NCBI GenBank assembly: GCA_034932685.1
Contig: JAYFOM010000028.1
Location: 1-12,301 of the forward strand
DNA from: JAQUCI01 sp034932685
GTDB lineage: Bacteria > Bacillota_I > Bacilli_A > Erysipelotrichales > Erysipelotrichaceae
DNA length: 12,301 bases
Direction: 5' to 3'
A program made the position numbers and the translations under genes. Below, piece after piece: positions 7,082 to 12,265 of the stretch; position 1 is the stretch's first letter, and each line of letters opens with the position of its first letter. The notes under the pieces are model-generated. The model did no database searches and was not told the DNA's origin. It saw nothing but the letters and a program-made list of their open reading frames with translations.

Positions 7082-7282
7082 TTACTTAACACCACTAAGC
7101 TCACGCTCAGTGATCACTGTCTTAATACGGGCAATCGTCTTCTTGACATCCTTCATTTTAGCTGAATTAGTCAATTGTCCGGTTGCTTGTTGAAAGCGTA
7201 ATGTGAATAGTTCTTCCTTTAAAGAATCAACTTCTTTAAGTAATTCTTCATTACTTTTTTCTCTTATATCTTTAATCTTCAT
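7082..7282 (-). CDS. rpmC: Large-subunit ribosomal protein uL29
   Basis: This 66-residue helical protein is L29, next to the exit tunnel and L23, part of the docking area for trigger factor and SRP. The helix-rich N-terminus (IREKSNEELLKEVDSLKEEL, 6-25) and the motif LRFQQATGQLTNSAKMKDVK (28-47) are typical, and the length is normal. The ribosome binding site GAGGAGG is embedded in the last codons of rplP, giving that protein its Glu-rich end. Only two bases separate the rplP stop (TAG) from this ATG. The TAA stop is joined to the rpsQ ribosome binding site. Confidence 0.98.
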   Translation of the reverse strand: MKIKDIREKSNEELLKEVDSLKEELFTLRFQQATGQLTNSAKMKDVKKTIARIKTVITERELSGVK

Positions 7283-7284
7283 TA

Positions 7285-7701
7285 CTATTCCTCCTCACCC
7301 TTCTTAACAAAGCGGGACTTGACAGGTAATTTATGAGATGCTAAACGGAAAGCTTCACGAGCTACTTCTTCGTCAACGCCACCGATCTCAAACATAACAC
7401 GACCCGGTTTAACGACAGCTACCCAACCTTCAGGAGCACCCTTACCGCTACCCATACGAACTTCAAGCGGTTTCTTTGTTCTAGCTAAATGTGGGAAGAT
7501 TTTGATCCAAACATTACCGCCACGCTTCATGTAACGCGTCATCGCGATACGAGCTGACTCGATTTGACGGTTTGAAACATATCCACCCTCTTCGGCCACT
7601 AATCCATATTCACCAAAGGCGACTGCACGACCTGCCTTTGTCTTGCCCTCATAGCTAACGCGATGAGGACGACGATATTTTGTTCTGTTAGGCATCAACA
7701 T
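7285..7701 (-). CDS. rplP: Large-subunit ribosomal protein uL16
   Basis: This 138-residue protein is L16, a late assembly protein near the A-site tRNA and peptidyl transferase centre. Family motifs are FGEYGLVAEEGGYVSNRQIE (29-48), ARIAMTRYMKRGGNVWIKIF (50-69) and VRMGSGKGAPEGWVAVVKPG (81-100). The start MLMPNRTKYRR is preferred over Met3 because GGGGG (7711-7715) lies 9 nt from the first ATG and 15 nt from the second, and because L16 proteins usually begin ML-P. The C-terminus ends in GEEE, encoded by the GAGGAGGAA that also serves as the rpmC ribosome binding site. It is two bases from the rpsC stop, so coupling is likely. Confidence 0.98.
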   Translation of the reverse strand: MLMPNRTKYRRPHRVSYEGKTKAGRAVAFGEYGLVAEEGGYVSNRQIESARIAMTRYMKRGGNVWIKIFPHLARTKKPLEVRMGSGKGAPEGWVAVVKPGRVMFEIGGVDEEVAREAFRLASHKLPVKSRFVKKGEEE

Positions 7702-7703
7702 AA

Positions 7704-8510
7704 TTAATTACCCCCTTCAACATCCACCGCGGCTTCTGCTGTAGGTGCATCAGGAATATCACGAGGAGTGATCTCATGACGCGGACGACGATTGTCACGT
7801 TGTCTGTTGTCATCACGACGCGGACGACGTCTGTCATTTGGACGTGCCATTTTTGGCGCTTCCGGCTCAGTTACCATATTACCAGGCAACACTTCACCAC
7901 GACAGATCCATACCTTTACACCTAATTTACCATAGGTAGTCATAGCTTCATAAATCGCAAAATCAATATCTGATCTCAACGTATGTAATGGGGTTGTTCC
8001 TTCGGAATAACCTTCACTACGAGCGATATCAGTGCCACCCAAACGACCAGAAACGATTGTTTTGATACCTTTAGCACCAGCACGCATTGTTTTTTGAATC
8101 GCCTTCTTTTGGGCTGTTCTAAACGAGGCACGTTGTTCAAGTTGTTCAGCAATACCTCTAGCAACTAGGTTGGCATCAAGGTCAGGATTTGCGATCTCAA
8201 CAACCTTGATAAATACTGATTTACCATTAACGATTTTTTCAAGTTTCTTCTTTAAAACTTCAACCGCTTCACCGTTTGTACCGATGATAACACCTGGACG
8301 AGCTGTCCGGATGATAAGTTCAATGCGGTTTTTTGATCTTTCGATCTCAATTCGAGAAACATAAGCTGCTTTTAATTCTTTAAATAAGAATGTACGAATT
8401 AACGCATCTTCCTTAACTAATGTTCCGTATTCTTTTTCGGCGTACCAACGAGATTCCCAATCACGGATTATCCCGACGCGCATACCGATAGGATTAACTT
8501 TTTGACCCAT
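7704..8510 (-). CDS. rpsC: Small-subunit ribosomal protein uS3 with a long charged C-terminal tail
   Basis: This 268-residue protein is S3, which lines the mRNA entry tunnel of the 30S head and contributes to mRNA unwinding. The N-terminus MGQKVNPIGMRVGIIRDWES (1-20) is classical, the type II KH domain has its GxxG loop as GTNG at 77-80, and the C-terminal domain shows SGRLGGTDIARSE (154-166) and KLGVKVWICRGEVLPG (195-210). Bacillus-type S3 usually ends soon after this point, at about 218 residues. Here about 50 extra residues follow, first Arg/Asp/Asn-rich (RRRPRRDDNRQRDNRRPR, 227-244) and then acidic, and likely disordered. The TAGGAGG ribosome binding site is fused to the rplV stop. The terminal GGN codons supply the GGGGG ribosome binding site for rplP. 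Confidence 0.97.
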   Translation of the reverse strand: MGQKVNPIGMRVGIIRDWESRWYAEKEYGTLVKEDALIRTFLFKELKAAYVSRIEIERSKNRIELIIRTARPGVIIGTNGEAVEVLKKKLEKIVNGKSVFIKVVEIANPDLDANLVARGIAEQLEQRASFRTAQKKAIQKTMRAGAKGIKTIVSGRLGGTDIARSEGYSEGTTPLHTLRSDIDFAIYEAMTTYGKLGVKVWICRGEVLPGNMVTEPEAPKMARPNDRRRPRRDDNRQRDNRRPRHEITPRDIPDAPTAEAAVDVEGGN

Positions 8511-8521
8511 TCTGCTTCCTC

Positions 8522-8854
8522 CTAGCGTTCCGCAACCACAAATGTGATGTGGCTGGTACGTTTCATAATCGGGTGAGCACTACCTTTGGCAGCCGCTCTA
8601 AATCTTTTCATAGTTACACTTTCATTTGCGTAACATTCTTTAACGAATAATTTATCTTCAGTTAATTGGTGATTATTTACAGCATTACTGATAGCAGATT
8701 TTAATACCTTACTACAAACCTCAGCTGCGTAATTAGGTTTGAACTTTAAGATTGCGGCTGCTTCAGCAACGTTTTTTCCTCTTACTAAATCCAATACGAT
8801 GCGCGCTTTACGAGCTGGAACACGTACTGTTTTAGCTATAGCTCTAACTTCCAT
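8522..8854 (-). CDS. rplV: Large-subunit ribosomal protein uL22
   Basis: This 110-residue protein is L22, whose extended beta-hairpin lines the peptide exit tunnel at the macrolide-binding constriction. The N-terminal part (RVPARKARIVLDLVRGKNVA, 11-30) and central helix (EVCSKVLKSAISNAVNNH, 45-62) are typical. The hairpin reads RFRAAAKGSAHPIMKRTSHI (84-103); many bacteria have RFRPRAxGRAxxIxKRTSHI, so the Pro-Arg and a second Arg are replaced by small residues here. The length is usual. The ribosome binding site is TAGGAGGAAA, fused to the rpsS stop, and the gene's own TAG stop begins the rpsC site. Confidence 0.98.
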   Translation of the reverse strand: MEVRAIAKTVRVPARKARIVLDLVRGKNVAEAAAILKFKPNYAAEVCSKVLKSAISNAVNNHQLTEDKLFVKECYANESVTMKRFRAAAKGSAHPIMKRTSHITFVVAER

Positions 8855-8863
8855 GTTTTCCTC

Positions 8864-9136
8864 CTACGCTTTCTTGTCGTCGGAACCATGTCCGCCGAAC
8901 TTTCTTGTTGGTACAAACTCACCTAATTTGTGACCAACCATATCCTCGGTTACATAGACCGGTACATGCTCTTTGCCATTGTAAACAGCGAATGTGTGTT
9001 CAACAAACTGAGGGAAAATCGTTGAGCGACGTGACCATGTTTTGATTACTTCTTTTTTCTTACTTTTCTCAATTGCTGCGACTTTCTTTAAAAGATACTC
9101 ATCACAGAACGGACCTTTTTTTAAGCTTCTTGCCAT
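8864..9136 (-). CDS. rpsS: Small-subunit ribosomal protein uS19
   Basis: This 90-residue protein is S19, in the 30S head, which pairs with S13 and contacts the large subunit in bridge B1a. The start MARSLKKGPFCDEYLLKK (1-18), the centre IKTWSRRSTIFPQFVEHTFA (31-50) and the end GHKLGEFVPTRKFGGHG (68-84) are family signatures. The length is normal. A purine-rich site AAAGGAAGGAAG precedes the ATG in the 20-nt gap after rplB. Its stop codon TAG is part of the TAGGAGG site of rplV. Confidence 0.98.
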   Translation of the reverse strand: MARSLKKGPFCDEYLLKKVAAIEKSKKKEVIKTWSRRSTIFPQFVEHTFAVYNGKEHVPVYVTEDMVGHKLGEFVPTRKFGGHGSDDKKA

Positions 9137-9156
9137 TTCATCTTCCTTCCTTTCGT

Positions 9157-9990
9157 TTACTTAGCATCGCGGCGTCTAACAATTAACTTATCAGAGGCGT
9201 TTTTCTTCTTACGGGTCTTAACACCCAATGCTTTTTTACCCCAAGGTGTCATCGGTGCTTTACGACCGATCGGCGATCTTCCTTCACCACCACCATGTGG
9301 ATGATCTACTGGGTTCATAACTGATCCACGAACGGTAGGGCGAATACCCATCCAACGTGATCTACCCGCTTTACCAATGTTCACTAAGCTGTGATCTTCG
9401 TTACCAACTTGACCAATTGTCGCACGACAAGTAGTCAATATTTTACGAACTTCACCACTTGCCAATTTGACAGTAACGTACTTATCTTCAATACCCAATA
9501 TTTGCGCCGATACACCAGCTGATCTAGCTAATTGGCCACCTTTACCAGGTTTCAACTCAACATTGTGGATAACAGTACCTTCAGGCATTTTTCCAATTGC
9601 CAAGCTGTTACCAACGATGATATCAGCACTTTCGCCTGACATTACCGTAGCACCAACTTGAAGTCCTTTAGGAGCTAAAATATAGCGTTTTTCACCATCT
9701 TTATAAGTTAATAGTGCAATATTTGCTGATCTGTTAGGATCATACTCAATCGTTGTTACTGTTGCTGGTATATCGTTTTTATCTCTTTTGAAATCGATTA
9801 GACGATATTTGCGTTTGTGTCCGCCACCTTGGTGACGAGTCGTGATACGACCATAGTTATTTCTGCCGCCTTTGCTGTTAAGCGCGACTGTTAAGGACTT
9901 TTCCGGTTTCTTAGCTGTAATCTCTTCATTAGCTAAAGTTGTCATACCGCGACGTCCCGGGGTAGTCGGTTTGTATTTCTTAATCGCCAT
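9157..9990 (-). CDS. rplB: Large-subunit ribosomal protein uL2
   Basis: This 277-residue protein is L2, one of the largest and most conserved ribosomal proteins, required for subunit association and peptidyl transferase centre function. It contains the N-terminal RNA-binding domain (RNNYGRITTRHQGGGHKRKY, 43-62), the SH3-like domain and the C-terminal signature MNPVDHPHGGGEGRSPIGRK (225-244). His230 or His232 corresponds to the functionally important histidine of this motif. The length is usual (about 275). The ribosome binding site AAGGAGGA lies 10 nt from the ATG, at the end of an unusually long 62-nt gap after rplW. The C-terminus is Lys/Arg-rich as expected. Confidence 0.98.
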   Translation of the reverse strand: MAIKKYKPTTPGRRGMTTLANEEITAKKPEKSLTVALNSKGGRNNYGRITTRHQGGGHKRKYRLIDFKRDKNDIPATVTTIEYDPNRSANIALLTYKDGEKRYILAPKGLQVGATVMSGESADIIVGNSLAIGKMPEGTVIHNVELKPGKGGQLARSAGVSAQILGIEDKYVTVKLASGEVRKILTTCRATIGQVGNEDHSLVNIGKAGRSRWMGIRPTVRGSVMNPVDHPHGGGEGRSPIGRKAPMTPWGKKALGVKTRKKKNASDKLIVRRRDAK

Positions 9991-10052
9991 GGATTAATTC
10001 TCCTCCTTACGCATTTGTTACGGAAATAGCGTTCTTCTTCCGTTTGGGTGAT
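9991..10052 (-). other. 62-nt rplW-rplB intergenic region with a stem and possible pseudoknot
   Basis: This is the longest internal gap in the cluster. On the minus strand ACGGAA (10043-10038) can pair with TTCCGT (10025-10020), a 6-bp stem with a 12-nt loop. ACGC in the loop (10032-10029) is complementary to GCGT (10012-10009), which immediately precedes the rplB ribosome binding site AAGGAGG. This is the geometry of an H-type pseudoknot. No T-run follows, so it is not a terminator. No function is known; it may affect rplB translation or mRNA processing. Confidence 0.35.
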
Positions 10053-10337
10053 CTAGATTGAGAATACATCAATCTTGTTGTCACCAGCTAATTTGACATA
10101 AGCTTTTCTTGTTGCTTTTGTCTTACCGACGTAACGTCCCATACGTTTTTCTTTCGGATGGACATTAACGATATTAACCTTTTCAACTTTAACCTTGAAA
10201 ATCGCTTCTACCGCTTGTTTAACTTCGGTTTTATTTGCTTTCGTCTTAACTTCAAAAACGACTACATTATTTGTCTCGTTTAATTTAACTGATTTCTCAG
10301 TTACTAACGGACGAACGATAATATCATGTAAACTCAT
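10053..10337 (-). CDS. rplW: Large-subunit ribosomal protein uL23
   Basis: This 94-residue protein is L23, located at the exit of the peptide tunnel and the main docking point for trigger factor and SRP. The N-terminus DIIVRPLVTEKSVKLNE (5-21) and the central FEVKTKANKTEVKQAVEAIF (28-47) with VNIVNVHPKEKRMGRYVGK (54-72) are diagnostic. The length is usual. The ATG overlaps the rplD stop by one base (TAATG). Its ribosome binding site GGGAGGT lies inside the final codons of rplD, so translation is probably coupled. The stop is TAG, followed by a 62-nt gap. Confidence 0.98.
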   Translation of the reverse strand: MSLHDIIVRPLVTEKSVKLNETNNVVVFEVKTKANKTEVKQAVEAIFKVKVEKVNIVNVHPKEKRMGRYVGKTKATRKAYVKLAGDNKIDVFSI

Positions 10338-10966
10338 TATGCGAATACCTCCCCGGCTAATTTAGCTGCCCCTTCGGTCAATACTAATTTATCCGCATTC
10401 ATAACATCATAGACATTTAACTCTTCAACTGTTAAGAACATCGCATCCGGAATGTTACGCATAGCTAAGTATGCATTGTCCCAATCTTCACTAGCGCTTG
10501 CTACAAACAGAATTTTGCGACTTAAGCCTAACACGCTCATAACTTTGACGAAATCTTTCGTCTTAGTACTACTTAGTGCTAAACTATCAACAACTTTACA
10601 AGCGTCATCAACAACTTTTTGTGAAAGTACGCTTCTTAAAGCTAAACGACGAACTTTACGATTTAATTTAAAACCATAATCGCGGGGTTTTGGACCAAAT
10701 GCAATTCCACCACCACGCATTTGAACTGCACGAATACTTCCTTGACGAGCGCGACCAGTACCTTTTTGTCTAAAAGGCTTACGACCACCACCCGATACTT
10801 CACTTTTTGTTTTTGTGCTGTGAGTTCCTTGACGCATTGAAGCTCTTTGCAGTACAACGGCATCAAACATAGCTTGTTTGTGCGGCTGAATGCCAAACAC
10901 TTCTTCAGCTAGTGCGATATCGCGTAACTCTTTGCCTTCAAGGCTATATACTGTTAGCTTAGGCAT
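10337..10966 (-). CDS. rplD: Large-subunit ribosomal protein uL4
   Basis: This 209-residue protein is L4, a primary assembly protein whose extended loop reaches the exit tunnel opposite L22. The loop is visible as GGGRKPFRQKGTGRARQGSI (59-78), followed by GGGIAFGPKPRDYGFKLNRK (85-104). The length is usual (about 207). In E. coli L4 also represses its own operon by binding the S10 leader; whether it does so here is unknown, but a structured leader is present upstream. The ribosome binding site AAGGAGGAG encodes the KEE end of RplC, and three bases separate that stop from this ATG. The last codons provide the rplW ribosome binding site. Confidence 0.98.
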   Translation of the reverse strand: MPKLTVYSLEGKELRDIALAEEVFGIQPHKQAMFDAVVLQRASMRQGTHSTKTKSEVSGGGRKPFRQKGTGRARQGSIRAVQMRGGGIAFGPKPRDYGFKLNRKVRRLALRSVLSQKVVDDACKVVDSLALSSTKTKDFVKVMSVLGLSRKILFVASASEDWDNAYLAMRNIPDAMFLTVEELNVYDVMNADKLVLTEGAAKLAGEVFA

Positions 10967-10969
10967 TTA

Positions 10970-11653
10970 TTACTCCTCCTTCGCAGCGGCATAATCGACT
11001 AATTCAGCTGCTGTTCTAGCTGCTTTTTTCTTCGCCGCAGATTTTACGACAACAAGACCTTTCTTCGGTCCCGGTACATTTCCTTTAACCAATAAATAGT
11101 TATTTTCAACATCAACCTTGATTACGACCAAATTTTGGTTTGTGGTAGTCAGACTTCCATCATGACCAGCCATATTGGTACCTTTATTAATGATACCGTT
11201 ATTACGTCCAATCGTCGCCAACGAACCGACTCCTCTATGGAAGCCTGAACCATGAGACTTTGGACCAATCGTTTGATTGTGTCTTGCGATAGCACCAGTA
11301 AAGCCTTTACCTTTTGATATTCCAGAAACATCAACTACTTCTCCAGCTTCAAATAAGTCTGCTTTCACTTCTGAGCCAACAGCGTAACCTACCATTTCAT
11401 TGCCACGAATTTCTCTGACAAATTTCTTTGGACCAGTTTCTGCTTTTTTCGCATGTCCGACGGCTGCTTTTGTAGCGCGTCTTTCTTTTACATTTTCCAT
11501 CCCTAATTGAGTTGCCTCATAACCGTCAGTTTCAACGGTCTTTTGTTGTAAGACAACATTCGGGGTAACTTCTATTACAGTAACCGGGATCATAACACCT
11601 TCAGTAGTAAATACTTGTGTCATTCCTAGTTTTCTTCCTAGTATTCCTTTCAT
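10970..11653 (-). CDS. rplC: Large-subunit ribosomal protein uL3
   Basis: This 227-residue protein is L3, an early assembly protein whose central loop reaches the peptidyl transferase centre. The N-terminus MKGILGRKLGMTQVF (1-15), SGISKGKGFTGAIARHN (110-126) and SHGSGFHRGVGS (133-144) identify it. The region from 143 to 166 (GSLATIGRNNGIINKG, 143-158, then TNMAGHDG, 159-166) differs from the commoner PGSxG...NRVFKGKxxxG pattern of Bacillus-like L3. The C-terminal 20 residues (KKKAARTAAELVDYAAAKEE) form a short extra tail compared with Bacillus, which has about 209 residues. The ribosome binding site TAGGAGGAA is fused to the rpsJ stop codon. Confidence 0.98.
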   Translation of the reverse strand: MKGILGRKLGMTQVFTTEGVMIPVTVIEVTPNVVLQQKTVETDGYEATQLGMENVKERRATKAAVGHAKKAETGPKKFVREIRGNEMVGYAVGSEVKADLFEAGEVVDVSGISKGKGFTGAIARHNQTIGPKSHGSGFHRGVGSLATIGRNNGIINKGTNMAGHDGSLTTTNQNLVVIKVDVENNYLLVKGNVPGPKKGLVVVKSAAKKKAARTAAELVDYAAAKEE

Positions 11654-11662
11654 GTCTTCCTC

Positions 11663-11974
11663 CTACAGCTTGATTTCGATGTCAACACCACTTGGCAACT
11701 CTAATCGACTTAATGCATCGATCGTTTCTGCTGATGGGCCAACAATCTCAATCAAACGTTTGTGTGTTCTTACTTCAAATTGTTCACGTGAATCTTTATA
11801 CTTATGCACCGCTCTTAGAATAGTAATAATTTGTTTTTCTGTCGGCAACGGTACTGGTCCGACAACCTTCTTTGCTCCATGTTCGTTTGCAGCTATTACA
11901 ATTTTTTCAGCCGCCGAATCAAGAGTTCTGTGTTCATACGCTTTTAAGCGAATACGCACGCTGTTTTTTGCCAT
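11663..11974 (-). CDS. rpsJ: Small-subunit ribosomal protein uS10 (first gene of the cluster)
   Basis: This 103-residue protein is S10 of the 30S head, which is also NusE, the partner of NusB/NusG in transcription antitermination. Motifs are VRIRLKAYEHRTLDSAAEKI (6-25), VVGPVPLPTEKQIITILRA (37-55), EQFEVRTHKRLIEI (65-78) and LPSGVDIEIKL (93-103). The length is the family norm of 102-103. The ribosome binding site AAGGAGG (11987-11981) stands 6 nt from the ATG. As the first gene of the transcript it follows a leader of about 120 nt with strong secondary structure and a clear promoter. A long open frame on the opposite strand is an antisense shadow. Confidence 0.98.
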   Translation of the reverse strand: MAKNSVRIRLKAYEHRTLDSAAEKIVIAANEHGAKKVVGPVPLPTEKQIITILRAVHKYKDSREQFEVRTHKRLIEIVGPSAETIDALSRLELPSGVDIEIKL

Positions 11975-12098
11975 GAAAATCCTCCTTCTGTTTTCGTTGG
12001 TTCAAGACCAACCCGCTCAGTGCAAATTACCTGACTTCTCACCAATCATGACAACGCCTTTCAGTGTGTCAGCAACCTTGCACGTCAATGCAGTAGCT
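11975..12098 (-). promoter_or_regulatory. Structured 5' leader of the S10 operon mRNA (candidate ribosomal-protein leader)
   Basis: This is the untranslated region between the predicted transcription start and the rpsJ ATG, about 124 nt. On the minus strand GTGCAA (12083-12078) pairs perfectly with TTGCAC (12025-12020). After a symmetric 5x5 internal loop, CTGAC (12072-12068) pairs with GTCAG (12035-12031), enclosing a 32-nt apical region in which CAC/GTG can add pairs. A second perfect hairpin, GTTGGT-CTTGA-ACCAAC (12012-11996), follows. There is no T-run after either, so this does not look like a simple terminator-attenuator. Autoregulation of S10 operons by a ribosomal protein through the leader is established in gamma-proteobacteria (L4); here a regulatory role is an inference from structure and position. 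Confidence 0.6.
11981..11987 (-). promoter_or_regulatory. rpsJ ribosome binding site
   Basis: The minus strand reads AAGGAGG with a 6-nt spacer to the ATG at 11974. The site lies just 3' of the 11996-12012 hairpin and is unpaired in the simplest fold, so the leader leaves it accessible unless an alternative structure forms. Confidence 0.9.
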
Positions 12099-12103
12099 CA
12101 AGT

Positions 12104-12133
12104 ATTATAACAAAAAGCACTTGCTTATTGCAA
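12104..12133 (-). promoter_or_regulatory. S10 operon promoter (SigA-type, extended -10)
   Basis: The minus strand has TATAAT (12109-12104) preceded by TGT, forming a perfect extended -10 TGTTATAAT. A -35-like TTGCAA (12133-12128) lies 18 nt upstream and matches 4 of 6 consensus positions. The predicted transcription start is near 12098-12097. It reads directly into the rpsJ leader and is the only convincing promoter in the window for the minus-strand genes. The -35 box falls inside the terminator-like hairpin at 12118-12136. Confidence 0.8.
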
Positions 12134-12142
12134 GTGTTTTTT
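12112..12142. terminator. Bidirectional Rho-independent terminator
   Basis: CACTTGC (12118-12124), loop TTATT, GCAAGTG (12130-12136) form a perfect 7-bp stem. On the plus strand it is followed by six Ts (12137-12142); on the minus strand by C and five Ts (12116-12112). The A and T runs could extend the stem past one mismatch. The minus-strand activity would end transcription arriving from whatever lay upstream of the S10 operon, typically the tuf/str operon in Firmicutes. The plus-strand activity would block antisense reading out of the rpsJ region. The hairpin overlaps the S10 promoter upstream half. Confidence 0.75.
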
Positions 12143-12196
12143 GTTGATATTGAATTCTTAAAGTGTAGAGTTACAATTGATGTGAGACTTACCAAC

Positions 12197-12232
12197 TAAA
12201 ATAGAAAAGCGAATGGAATCCTGTAAAATAGA
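12197..12232 (+). repeat. Two 9-bp direct repeats, TAAAATAGA, 27 bp apart
   Basis: TAAAATAGA occurs at 12197-12205 and 12224-12232. Similarity continues weakly beyond it (AAAAGC versus GTTAGC). The pair lies between the terminator and the plus-strand ORF start. Such repeats are typical of IS ends or of regulator binding sites; which applies here is open. Confidence 0.55.
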
Positions 12233-12265
12233 GTTAGCACACTTTATAGAAAGGAAACCAATCGC

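Noticed and set aside
10663..10896. Minus-strand frame of 77 codons within rplD
   Set aside because: Alternate frame of the conserved L4 gene with no independent translation signal or homology.
11996..12012. GTTGGT/ACCAAC hairpin as a transcription attenuator
   Set aside because: A perfect 6-bp stem, but neither strand has a T-run after it; on the minus strand it is followed by GAAAACAGAAGGAGG. It is kept only as part of the leader structure.
11652..12110. Open frame of 152 codons on the plus strand, antisense to rpsJ, its leader and promoter
   Set aside because: It mirrors the highly conserved rpsJ coding sequence, has no convincing ribosome binding site, and ends inside the S10 promoter. 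It is a shadow of rpsJ.
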